Below are positions 8,012 to 15,538 of a DNA stretch of 31,658 nt, piece by piece. The first letter of the stretch is position 1. Each line of letters opens with the position of its first letter. The notes below the pieces were generated by a model. That model made no database searches and was not told the origin of the DNA. It worked only from the letters and a program-made list of their open reading frames with translations. The DNA is from an uncultured Collinsella sp. (GTDB lineage: Bacteria; Actinomycetota; Coriobacteriia; Coriobacteriales; Coriobacteriaceae), in the NCBI GenBank assembly GCA_900541245.1, contig UQIS01000031.1, positions 1 through 31,658 of the forward strand. The letters are read 5' to 3'. Position numbers and translations under genes: made by a program.

Positions 8012-9343
8012 ATGAAGTACTTTGGCACCGATGGCTTTCGCGGCGAGGCCAACGTTGGGCTGACGGTAGAGCACGCTTATAAGATCGGTCGCTTTGTGGG
8101 TTGGTATTACGGTGTCAATCGCGGCGCCAAGGCGCGCGTAATCGTGGGCAAGGACACGCGTCGCTCGAGCTATATGTTCGAGGCGGCGCTGGTGAGCGGT
8201 CTGGTCGCGAGCGGTGCGGACGCCTACATGCTGCACGTCATCCCCACGCCGGGCGTGGCGCATCAAACCGTCGAGGGCTGCTTCGATTGCGGCATCATGA
8301 TCAGCGCGAGCCACAACCCGTTTTGCGATAACGGCATTAAGCTCGTCAACAGCGACGGCTTTAAGATGGACGAGGACGTGTTGGAGCTCATCGAGGACTA
8401 TATCGATGGCAAGAGCGAGGTGCCGCTGGCTACGGGCAACCACATTGGCGCCACGGTCGACTACATGCAGGGTCGCAACCGCTACATTGCCTCGCTCATC
8501 GCCAGCGCGAACTTTTCGCTGCAGGGCGTCAAGATCGGTCTCGACTGTGCCAACGGCTCGGCTTCCTCGGTTGCCAAGCCGGTGTTCGATGCGCTGGGCG
8601 CCGATGTGCGTGTAATCAATGCCGCGCCCGATGGCTTTAACATTAACGTCGACTGCGGCTCCACGCATATGGAGCGCCTGCAGCGCCACGTGGTGGAGCA
8701 GGGCCTGGACGTGGGCTTTGCCTATGATGGCGATGCTGACCGCTGCCTGGCGGTGGATGAACGCGGCCGCGTGGTCGACGGCGACCAGATTCTGTACGTG
8801 TGCGGTGTGTATCTGAACAAGCACGGGCGTCTCTCGGGCGGTACCGTGGTGTCGACGATTGCCAGCAACTTTGGCCTGATCAAGTCACTGGAGCTTGCCG
8901 GCCTGAGCGCCGTGACCAGCGGCGTGGGCGACCGCCACGTGTATGCCAAGATGCGCGAGGGCGGCTACAGCCTGGGCGGCGAGCAGACGGGCCATACGAT
9001 CTTCGGCGATATCGAGCGCACGGGCGACGGCATTATGACCTCGCTGCGCGTGATGGAAGTGATTCGTGCCGAGCGCGAGACGCTCTCGCAGCTTACGGCT
9101 CCGTGCAAGCTGCTGCCGCAGGCGCAGATTGCCGTGCGCGTGGCGGACAAGGACGCCGCGCTCGAGAACATGGGCGTGCAGAACGCCATCGCCGAGGCCG
9201 AGGCGTCGCTGGCGGATGAGGGCCGCGTGCTCGTGCGCAAGAGCGGAACCGAGTCGGTGATTCGTGTGCTGGCTGAGGCTCCGGACCAATCGGCCGCCGA
9301 CGCCGCCATGAAGCGCATCGCCGCCGCACTGGAAGCTCTGTAG
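8012..9343 (+). CDS. glmM: Phosphoglucosamine mutase
   Basis: Converts glucosamine-6-phosphate to glucosamine-1-phosphate, the step before UDP-GlcNAc synthesis for peptidoglycan. All four active-site signatures of the alpha-D-phosphohexomutase family are present: the phosphoserine loop ISASHNP (Ser100), the Mg-binding DGDADR (239-244), the sugar-binding GEQTGH (323-328) and the phosphate-binding RKSGTES (409-415). The N-terminal FGTDGFRG and the 443-aa length are normal for GlmM, and GEQ(S/T)GH points to GlmM rather than phosphoglucomutase or phosphomannomutase. The ATG is preceded by AAGGAGAG. The nearest upstream gene encodes a surface DUF4012 protein, which loosely fits an envelope theme. 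Confidence 0.95.
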   Translation: MKYFGTDGFRGEANVGLTVEHAYKIGRFVGWYYGVNRGAKARVIVGKDTRRSSYMFEAALVSGLVASGADAYMLHVIPTPGVAHQTVEGCFDCGIMISASHNPFCDNGIKLVNSDGFKMDEDVLELIEDYIDGKSEVPLATGNHIGATVDYMQGRNRYIASLIASANFSLQGVKIGLDCANGSASSVAKPVFDALGADVRVINAAPDGFNINVDCGSTHMERLQRHVVEQGLDVGFAYDGDADRCLAVDERGRVVDGDQILYVCGVYLNKHGRLSGGTVVSTIASNFGLIKSLELAGLSAVTSGVGDRHVYAKMREGGYSLGGEQTGHTIFGDIERTGDGIMTSLRVMEVIRAERETLSQLTAPCKLLPQAQIAVRVADKDAALENMGVQNAIAEAEASLADEGRVLVRKSGTESVIRVLAEAPDQSAADAAMKRIAAALEAL

Positions 9344-9370
9344 TTACGCGGTTTTACCAAACCGCGTAAC
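9343..9370. repeat. Perfect 12-bp inverted repeat overlapping the glmM stop codon
   Basis: GTTACGCGGTTT (9343-9354) and AAACCGCGTAAC (9359-9370) form a perfect hairpin with loop TACC. Its first base is the last base of the glmM TAG stop. There is no T-run after it on either strand, so it is more likely an mRNA 3'-end stabiliser, a Rho-assisted end or a repeat than a classic terminator. Confidence 0.75.
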
Positions 9371-9417
9371 TGCTCGACGCTGCCAAGACGTCGGCGTCAA
9401 CCTAGCTGTTGGGCAAC

Positions 9418-9534
9418 CTAGTCATTTGGGACGTTCTTAAATGACTAGTCGTTTGGGACACTCTTTGCCGGCTAATCCGGCAGTTAGGGACGTTCCTTTT
9501 CTGCCGGCATAATAGGAACGTCCCTAACTGCCGG
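9418..9534. repeat. Cluster of hairpin repeats built around GGGACGTTC
   Basis: Unit 1: arms CTAGTCATTT (9418-9427) and AAATGACTAG (9439-9448) enclose GGGACGTTCTT. Unit 2: TAGTCGTTT is followed by GGGACACTCTTT (9455-9466) and then a TGCCGG arm. Unit 3: CCGGCAG (9477-9483) and CTGCCGG (9501-9507) enclose TTAGGGACGTTCCTTTT. Unit 4, inverted, places GGAACGTCCC (9515-9524) between CTGCCGGCA and CTGCCGG. Units 3 and 4 together form a perfect 20-bp inverted repeat, 9477-9496 with 9515-9534. The core is constant while the arms change in compensating fashion. This resembles a REP/BOX-like dispersed intergenic element. Confidence 0.8.
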
Positions 9535-9552
9535 GTTGGTGGCTGGGTGCGA

Positions 9553-9586
9553 AGGGGCGCCGCGGGATAGATCCTGCGGCGCCCCT
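9553..9586. terminator. GC-rich hairpin at the 3' end of the M32 peptidase gene
   Basis: AGGGGCGCCGCGGGA (9553-9567) pairs with TCCTGCGGCGCCCCT (9572-9586) with a single wobble. The hairpin lies 26 bases past the stop of the minus-strand peptidase gene. There is no T-run on the minus side and only CTTG on the plus side, so termination is plausible but not classic. Confidence 0.55.
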
Positions 9587-9611
9587 CTTGCGTTGGCGTG
9601 TTGCCTAGGCT

Positions 9612-11195
9612 TTACAGCTCGTAGAGCGTGGTGAACTTGTCCTGCAGGTAGCTGCAGTAGTAGCGGGCATCGAACGCCATGCCGCAGGCGCCCTTGATGA
9701 GCTCCGGCGCGTCCTTGGCGCGTCCCCACTGCCAAATGCGCTCGCCCAGCCAGGCGCGAACGGGCGCAAGGTCGCCGCTCGCGCAGGCGCTGGTAAGGTC
9801 GACACCGTCGCGGCACATGGCCGGCACGAACATGGCGTCGTAGGCGCTGCCCAGCGCATAGGTGGGGAAGTAGCCAAACGAGCCGCCGCTCCAGTGCGTA
9901 TCCTGCAGGCAACCACGCGTGTCGTCGGGAACGGGGATGCCCAGGTACTCGTTCATAAAGCGATTCCAAAGCGCGGGGATATCCTTGGCTGTGGCCTCGC
10001 CGGCAAACAGCATGCGCTCGATCTCGTAGCGCACCATAACGTGCAGCGGATAGGTGAGCTCGTCGGCCTCGGTGCGGATCAACGACGGCTGAGCGATATT
10101 CACGGCGTGGTAGAGCGCATCTTCGTCCACGTTACCGTAGACCTCGGGCGCGTGACGGCGCAGCACCTCGAGCAGCGGTCCCATAAAGGCACGGCTGCGG
10201 CCCACGGTGTTCTCAAAGAAGCGGCTCTGGCTCTCGTGGATGCCCATGGAGGTGCCGCCCTCCAGGCAGGTGCACGCATAGGCGGGATTGACGCCCAGCT
10301 CGTACATAGTGTGCCCCGCCTCGTGGATGATGCTGTAGACGTTGGAGATGCAATCGTCCTCGTAGATGTGTGTCGCGATGCGCGCGTCACCCACGGCAAA
10401 GCCCTCGCTAAACGGGTGCTCGGTAAAGGCAAGCGTGGTGTCGTCCAGGTCCAGGCCGACGAGCTTCATAAGGTCGAAGCTCATGGCACGCTGGGCAGCC
10501 TCGGGTACGTGGGCGTGCAAAAAGTCGGCACTCGGCTGCTGGCCGTGCTCGCCGATGGCGTGCACGAGCGGCACGACCGTGGCCTTGACCTCGTCACAAA
10601 ACGCGTCGAAGCTCTTGGCGGAAAGGCCGCGCTCATACTGGTCGAGCCAAACGTCGTATGGGTCGCGCTTGGGGTCCATGAGTTCGGCCTGATGCTTAAG
10701 TTGGGCGACGATTCTATCCACATAGGGCTCAAAGCTCGCCCAGTCGTTGGCCGTCTTGGCCTTGTGCCACACAGCGTCGGCCTCGCAGGTGAGCCTGGTC
10801 CAGGCCTCGGCCTCTTCGGTGGGGATGGCGCTGGCCTCGCGTTGATCGCGGCCGAGCACGCGGATCTCGTCGAGCAGCTGCGGGTCGTCTACGTGTCCGC
10901 CTGCAACCGTCTCGCGCGCTAACGAGCGTACGAGCTCAACGGACTTCTCGCTGGTCAGTAGCTTGTGATGCTCGCCGGCAAGCGTGCCCATGGCGTCGGC
11001 ACGGGCGGCAGCACCGTTGGCAGGAGCAATCGTCGCTCCATCGAACTCGGCAATCTTGAGCAGGTACTCGCGAGTCCACAGCTTGCCCTCGAGTTTGCGG
11101 AACTTTTTGACGGCCTTGTCGACTTTAGCGGCCTTGACGCCCTTGGCGGCCTTTGCCACGGCGGCCTGGGCCTTCTTATCGAGTTTCTTTCCCAT
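9612..11195 (-). CDS. M32 family metallocarboxypeptidase
   Basis: A zinc carboxypeptidase of the thermostable carboxypeptidase 1 (M32) family, which removes C-terminal residues from peptides in the cytoplasm. The zinc motif HEAGH is at 291-295, and the family-specific HESQSRFFEN at 320-329 supplies the third ligand. TEADELTYPLHVMVRYEIE and DTHWSGGSFGYFPTYALG are further M32 hallmarks. At 527 aa it is slightly longer than usual because of a Lys/Ala-rich N-terminal tail (residues 1-35) without any signal-peptide core. The ATG at 11195 has AAGGAT upstream. It is a single-gene unit, divergent from the pheS leader. Confidence 0.93.
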   Translation of the reverse strand: MGKKLDKKAQAAVAKAAKGVKAAKVDKAVKKFRKLEGKLWTREYLLKIAEFDGATIAPANGAAARADAMGTLAGEHHKLLTSEKSVELVRSLARETVAGGHVDDPQLLDEIRVLGRDQREASAIPTEEAEAWTRLTCEADAVWHKAKTANDWASFEPYVDRIVAQLKHQAELMDPKRDPYDVWLDQYERGLSAKSFDAFCDEVKATVVPLVHAIGEHGQQPSADFLHAHVPEAAQRAMSFDLMKLVGLDLDDTTLAFTEHPFSEGFAVGDARIATHIYEDDCISNVYSIIHEAGHTMYELGVNPAYACTCLEGGTSMGIHESQSRFFENTVGRSRAFMGPLLEVLRRHAPEVYGNVDEDALYHAVNIAQPSLIRTEADELTYPLHVMVRYEIERMLFAGEATAKDIPALWNRFMNEYLGIPVPDDTRGCLQDTHWSGGSFGYFPTYALGSAYDAMFVPAMCRDGVDLTSACASGDLAPVRAWLGERIWQWGRAKDAPELIKGACGMAFDARYYCSYLQDKFTTLYEL

Positions 11196-11313
11196 ACCGT
11201 ATCCTTAATCTCGCAGGCCGAGCGCCGCAGGCGGGTGCGCGGCCAATTTGCACAGCTACCTGCCTTGTACCCAGCGCGAACAAAACGGAACGCGGCGATG
11301 CGCTCGCGAAATG

Positions 11314-11322
11314 TGTTATCCT
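11314..11322 (+). promoter_or_regulatory. Extended -10 promoter of pheST
   Basis: TGTTATCCT (11314-11322) is an extended -10 element; the -35 region is poor. The predicted start is near 11329, just before the T-box leader. Confidence 0.6.
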
Positions 11323-11329
11323 ATAGCCC

Positions 11330-11613
11330 AATGCGTTGACGGAGAGGGTTTTGCCCGCCGTGTCGCCGGCAAGAGAGGGAAGGTCATGGGCTGCAAGCCT
11401 TCCTGCGGTGGCAAGGGCCAAGCGTTCACTCCCGAGCAGCGACCTCAACGGGCGCGCGGCCAGTGGCAGCAAAGCCTCAGTAGGGAAGCCGTGAGCCTCG
11501 CGACAAGAGGCGCAGAGTGGGCGCGGCGGGCCAGACATCCGCCGGGTCAAACAAGGTGGTACCGCGGAATTTAACCGTCCTTGGGCAATGCACATGCCCG
11601 AGGACGGTTTTTT
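11330..11613 (+). promoter_or_regulatory. T-box leader (phenylalanine) of pheST
   Basis: A T-box riboswitch that senses uncharged tRNA-Phe and allows read-through into pheST. The T-box proper, AAGGTGGTACCGCGG, is at 11553-11567. Its TGGT (11557-11560) can pair with the ACCA end of an uncharged tRNA that has discriminator A. A stem I with an AGAGA-type segment (near 11373) and a GGAAGG/CCTTCC arm precedes a candidate Phe specifier codon TTC at 11425-11427, followed by the usual purine A. An AGTAGG segment lies near 11481. The terminator closes the element. The specifier choice is an inference supported by the downstream gene. Confidence 0.92.
11574..11613 (+). terminator. T-box regulated terminator
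   Basis: ACCGTCCT (11574-11581) pairs with AGGACGGT (11601-11608), with an inner GGGCA/TGCCC stem, followed by TTTTTT. The 5' arm lies next to the T-box sequence, with which the antiterminator would form. Confidence 0.9.
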
Positions 11614-11699
11614 GTTACCGAACCGGGCCGCGTTTTCGCAACGCCAGGCGGCGGCAGTCGTCCTGGCGAGCGGGGAACGCGAGAGACGAAAGGGAAGAC

Positions 11700-12776
11700 A
11701 TGAGTCTGATTGATGATCTGGTCAAACTCGAGGAAGAGGCCAAGGAGCTCGTCACTAGCGCTGACGACGCCGCCAAGCTCGAGGCCGCGCGCGTTGAGCT
11801 GCTCGGCCGCAAGGGCCGTATCACCGGCCTGATGCGCATGATGGGCAAGCTCGCTCCCGAGGATCGTCCCACGATGGGCAAACGCGCAAACGAGATGCGC
11901 CAGCTGATCGAGGGCATGCTCGACGAGCGCACCACCGAGATGAAGGCCGCCGCCCTCAAGCACGCACTCGAGCACGAGGCCGTCGACATCACGCTGCCGG
12001 GCATCCGTCCGCAGATCGGTCACCAGCACCTGATCAAGCAGATCATCGAGGAGGCCGAGGACATCTTCTGCGGCATCGGCTACACCGTCGAGTCCGGCCC
12101 CATGGTCGATACCTCCTACTACAACTTCACCGCGCTCAACGCGCCCATGGATCACCCGAGCCGCTCGGCTCGCGACACGTTCTATGTGGTCGACAACAAC
12201 CCCGGCAGCGTCGCGCATCCCGAGGCTCACGCTCACGGCGAGTCCGACGTGCTGCTGCGCACCCAGACCTCGGGCGTGCAGATCCACACCATGGAGTCGC
12301 AGAAGCCGCCCATCTACATGATCTGCCCGGGCACCGTCTACCGTCCCGACACGGCCGACGCCTGCCACCTGCCGCAGTTCAACCAGATCGAGGGCCTGGT
12401 CGTCGACGAGGGTATCACCTTTGGCGATCTTAAGGGCACGCTCGACTACTTTGTTAAGTGCATGTTTGGCGAGGATCGCAAGACGCGCTATCGCCCGCAC
12501 TTCTTCCCCTTCACCGAGCCTTCCTGCGAGGTGGACGTGAGCTGCCACGTGTGCGGCGGCAAGGGCTGCAACTTCTGCAAGCACAGCGGCTGGATCGAGA
12601 TCCTGGGCTGCGGCATGGTCGACCCCAACGTCCTGATCAACTGCGGCATCGATCCCGAGAAGTACACCGGCTTCGCCTTTGGCATTGGCGCCGAGCGCGT
12701 CGCGGCCCTGCGCTACGACCTGCCCGACCTGCGCACGTTGATGACTGGTGACATGAGGTTCTTGAACCAGTTCTAG
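11700..12776 (+). CDS. pheS: Phenylalanyl-tRNA synthetase alpha subunit
   Basis: Catalytic subunit of the alpha2-beta2 enzyme that charges tRNA-Phe. The first 80 or so residues form the coiled-coil arm that contacts tRNA. The class II core follows, with motif 2 in TQTSGVQIHTME to ICPGTVYRPDTADACH and motif 3 in GFAFGIGAERVAALRYDLPD. A Cys-rich insertion (CHVCGGKGC then CKHSGW) before motif 3 is common in this family. The length of 358 aa is normal. The ATG at 11700 follows AGGGAAG; the frame is open further upstream, but that part is the T-box leader. It is co-transcribed with pheT, with 63 bases between them and no terminator, and is controlled by the T-box. Confidence 0.97.
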   Translation: MSLIDDLVKLEEEAKELVTSADDAAKLEAARVELLGRKGRITGLMRMMGKLAPEDRPTMGKRANEMRQLIEGMLDERTTEMKAAALKHALEHEAVDITLPGIRPQIGHQHLIKQIIEEAEDIFCGIGYTVESGPMVDTSYYNFTALNAPMDHPSRSARDTFYVVDNNPGSVAHPEAHAHGESDVLLRTQTSGVQIHTMESQKPPIYMICPGTVYRPDTADACHLPQFNQIEGLVVDEGITFGDLKGTLDYFVKCMFGEDRKTRYRPHFFPFTEPSCEVDVSCHVCGGKGCNFCKHSGWIEILGCGMVDPNVLINCGIDPEKYTGFAFGIGAERVAALRYDLPDLRTLMTGDMRFLNQF

Positions 12777-12839
12777 AACGCTTTCTTCTTAGTTGCAGTT
12801 TCCGGCTCAAAGCCGCATTTATGAAAGGAGACCAGTTAG

Positions 12840-15293
12840 ATGCGCGTTTCTTACGACTGGCTCAAGACCATGATCGATATTCCGGAGGATCCCAAGACCC
12901 TTTCGGACGAATATATCCGTACCGGCACCGAGGTCGAGGCGATTGACACCGTGGGCGAGTCCTTCGACCACGTGGTGACCGCCAAGGTGCTCACCAAGAC
13001 CCCGCACCCCGATAGCGACCACATGTATGTGTGCTCGGTCGATGTGGGCGACAAGAATCTCGACGCCGACGGCAATCCCGCTCCGCTGCAGATCGTCTGC
13101 GGCGCGCAGAACTTCGAGGCCGGCGACCACATCGTCACGGCCATGATTGGCGCCGTGCTTCCCGGCGACGTCAAGATCAAGAAGAGCAAGCTTCGCGGCG
13201 TCGTGTCCATGGGCATGAACTGCTCCGCGCGCGAGCTCGGCCTGGGTGGCGACCACTCCGGCATCATGATCCTGCCCGAGGATACGCCCTGCGGCATGCC
13301 GTTTGCCGAGTACGTGGGCTCGAGCGACACCGTGCTCGACTGCGAGATCACGCCCAACCGCCCCGACTGCCTGTCCATGATCGGCATGGCCCGCGAAACC
13401 GGTGCCATCTTCGACCGCGATTTCCACGTTGAGCTGCCCGCCATCAAGGTCGAGACCGGCCGCGCGACCGACGACGAGCTTTCGGTCGAGATTGCCGACG
13501 AGGGCCTGTGCGACCGCTACGTCGCCCGCATCGTGCGCAACGTGAAGGTCGGCCCCTCGCCCGACTGGATGGTCAAGCGCCTCAACGCCCTGGGCGTGCG
13601 CCCGCACAACAACATCGTCGATATCACCAACTACGTGATGATGCTCACCGGCCAGCCGCTGCACGCCTTTGACCTCGACACCTTTGCCGAGCGCGATGGC
13701 AGGCGCCGCGTGGTGGTTCGCGCCGCCCAGCAGGATGAGAAGTTCACGACGCTCGACGGCGAGGAGCGCACGCTCGACGCCGGCATGGGCCTCATCACCG
13801 ACGGCGAGCGCCCTGTGGCGTTGGCCGGCGTCATGGGCGGCATGGATTCCGAGATCGAGGACGATACCGTCGACGTGATGGTCGAGAGCGCCTGCTTCAA
13901 CGCCGGCCGCACCTCGCACACCAGCCGTGACCTGTCGCTGATCTCCGACGCCTCCATCCGCTTTGAGCGCCAGGTCGACGAGACCGGCTGCGTGGACGTC
14001 GCCAATGTGACGTGCGCGCTTATCGAGGAGATCGCCGGCGGCGAGGTCGCCCCCGGCTATGTGGACGTGTTCCCCGCGCCCAAAACCATCGACAGCATCA
14101 AGCTGCGCCTGGCCCGCGTGCACGCCATCTGCGGTGCCGACATCGAGCCCGACTTTATCGAGCGCTCGCTCACCCGCCTGGGCTGCACCGTCGAGCGCGA
14201 CGGCGAGGACTTTATGGTCACGCCGCCGAGCTTCCGTCCCGACCTGCCGCGTGAGATCGACCTGATCGAGGAGGTCCTGCGCCTCTGGGGCATGGGCCGT
14301 GTGACGGCGACCATTCCGGCTGCCAAGAACCACATCGGCGGTCTGACGCGCGAGCAGAAGCTTACCCGCAAGGTCGGCGAGATCCTGCGCGCCTGTGGCC
14401 TCAACGAGACCACGACCTTTGGCTTTGCCGCCCCGGGCGACCTGGAGAAGATCGGCATGTCCACCGAGGGCCGCGGTTGCCCCGTGGTGCTCATGAACCC
14501 GTTGGTCGCCGAGCAGACCGAGATGCGTCGCTCGCTGCTTCCGGGCTTGCTGCAGTCCGTGGCCTACAACGAGGCCCACGGTACGCCCAACGTGCATCTG
14601 TACGAGGTCGGCAGCCTGTTCCACGGTCGCGAGAACGCCAGTCTGCCCAAGGAGACCAAGTCCGTGGCAGGCGTGCTTTCGGGCCAGTGGAGCGAGCAGT
14701 CTTGGAACATGAAGTACCGTAAGCTGCGTTTCTTCTTTGGCAAGGGCATTGTCGAGGAGCTGCTTGCCCAGCTGCGCATCGAGAAGGTCCGCTTCCGTCC
14801 CGTCGAGGGCGAGGGCTATGCCTTCCTGCAACCGGGTCGTGCTGCCGAGGTGCTCTCGGGCGGTACCGTGCTGGGCTGGGTTGGCGAGATCCACCCCGAG
14901 GCGCGCGAGGCTATGGGCATCGACGAGGTCGTCGTTGCCTTTGAGCTTGACCTGGACAAGCTGATCAAGGGCGCCCGCAACCAGGATAACTACCGTGAGT
15001 TCTCGCAGTACCCGGCCGTTGAGCACGACCTTGCTATCGTGGTCGACAACACTGTGACCTGCGAGGATCTTGAGCGTCGTATTACGAGTGCCGGCGGCAA
15101 GCTGCTCGAGGGCGTGCGCCTGTTCGATGTCTACCGCGATCCGGTCCGCATCGGCAAGGGTAAGAAATCCATGGCCTTTGCGCTTACGTATCGCTCCGAC
15201 GACCACACGCTCACCAGCGAAGAGGTCGAAAAGGCGCACCAGAAGATCGTCACCAAGGTGTGCAAGGGCGTAAACGGCGAGGTCCGCGGCTAG
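12840..15293 (+). CDS. pheT: Phenylalanyl-tRNA synthetase beta subunit
   Basis: Editing and tRNA-binding subunit of phenylalanyl-tRNA synthetase. The order is as usual: the N-terminal MRVSYDWLK start, an OB-type tRNA-binding domain at about 40-155 (CGAQNFEAGD, KLRGVVSMGMNCS), the B3/B4 editing domain at about 210-390, the B5 domain at about 400-475 (DLPREIDLIEEVLRLWG), the catalytic-like core, and a C-terminal anticodon-binding FDX-ACB domain at about 720-815 (YPAVEHDLAIVVD to SMAFALTYRS). The length of 817 aa is typical of the bacterial long form. The start has AAAGGAGACC upstream. It is the last gene of the pheST unit and ends at the hairpin near 15401. Confidence 0.97.
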   Translation: MRVSYDWLKTMIDIPEDPKTLSDEYIRTGTEVEAIDTVGESFDHVVTAKVLTKTPHPDSDHMYVCSVDVGDKNLDADGNPAPLQIVCGAQNFEAGDHIVTAMIGAVLPGDVKIKKSKLRGVVSMGMNCSARELGLGGDHSGIMILPEDTPCGMPFAEYVGSSDTVLDCEITPNRPDCLSMIGMARETGAIFDRDFHVELPAIKVETGRATDDELSVEIADEGLCDRYVARIVRNVKVGPSPDWMVKRLNALGVRPHNNIVDITNYVMMLTGQPLHAFDLDTFAERDGRRRVVVRAAQQDEKFTTLDGEERTLDAGMGLITDGERPVALAGVMGGMDSEIEDDTVDVMVESACFNAGRTSHTSRDLSLISDASIRFERQVDETGCVDVANVTCALIEEIAGGEVAPGYVDVFPAPKTIDSIKLRLARVHAICGADIEPDFIERSLTRLGCTVERDGEDFMVTPPSFRPDLPREIDLIEEVLRLWGMGRVTATIPAAKNHIGGLTREQKLTRKVGEILRACGLNETTTFGFAAPGDLEKIGMSTEGRGCPVVLMNPLVAEQTEMRRSLLPGLLQSVAYNEAHGTPNVHLYEVGSLFHGRENASLPKETKSVAGVLSGQWSEQSWNMKYRKLRFFFGKGIVEELLAQLRIEKVRFRPVEGEGYAFLQPGRAAEVLSGGTVLGWVGEIHPEAREAMGIDEVVVAFELDLDKLIKGARNQDNYREFSQYPAVEHDLAIVVDNTVTCEDLERRITSAGGKLLEGVRLFDVYRDPVRIGKGKKSMAFALTYRSDDHTLTSEEVEKAHQKIVTKVCKGVNGEVRG

Positions 15294-15400
15294 GTCCTGC
15301 GCCGGATATGGGCCAGCGTCGGCTGCCGCCGAGTCTTACGTGACTGCTGTTTTCGGTATAAGGCACCGTTGAGCCTGCATATATGACACGCGCATTACAT

Positions 15401-15435
15401 AACGGCGTGCTGCTTTGTCGGCAGTGCGCCGTTTT
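15401..15435 (+). terminator. pheST terminator overlapping the next promoter
   Basis: AACGGCGTGCTGC (15401-15413) pairs with GCAGTGCGCCGTT (15421-15433) as a 13-bp stem with two G-T wobbles and a 7-base loop, followed by a short T-run. The loop contains the -35 hexamer of the Ni/Co transporter promoter. Confidence 0.7.
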
Positions 15436-15443
15436 GCTATGAT
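15415..15443 (+). promoter_or_regulatory. Promoter of the Ni/Co ECF transporter operon
   Basis: -35 TTGTCG (15415-15420), exactly 17 bases, then -10 TATGAT (15438-15443) with an extended TG at 15435-15436. The predicted start is near 15450. Confidence 0.7.
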
Positions 15444-15452
15444 AGCCCGCGG

Positions 15453-15482
15453 AGTGTTACGAATCTGACATTACGTAACACT
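15453..15482 (+). promoter_or_regulatory. Palindromic operator, probably NikR-type
   Basis: AGTGTTACG (15453-15461) and CGTAACACT (15474-15482) form a perfect dyad. Read as GTGTTAC-N14-GTAACAC, it matches the NikR motif that I recall being described for Desulfovibrio (GTGTTAC, 13-14 bases, GTAACAC). It starts ten bases after the -10 box, at the predicted transcription start, where a bound repressor would block initiation. No nikR gene lies in the window. Confidence 0.65.
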
Positions 15483-15538
15483 GGAAAGGTGATTCAAACG
15501 GCGTTGCAATTCCGTGCGCCGATAACCGGGAGGCGTAC

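Noticed and set aside
9418..9534. CRISPR array
   Set aside because: The repeats are short, partly inverted and irregularly spaced, with no equal-length spacers and no cas genes nearby.
9612..11195. Signal peptide on the M32 peptidase
   Set aside because: The basic Lys/Ala N-terminus has no hydrophobic core or cleavage site; a cytoplasmic location is expected for the family.
12819..15239. An 806-codon open frame on the minus strand through pheT
   Set aside because: It is the antisense shadow of the GC-rich pheT gene. Its product is rich in His, Leu, Asp and Ala without domains, and pheT is certain.
15293..15538. Cobalamin riboswitch in front of the Ni/Co transporter
   Set aside because: No recognisable B12-box (GCCACTG-like) or other conserved core was found; the region is explained by a terminator, promoter and palindromic operator.
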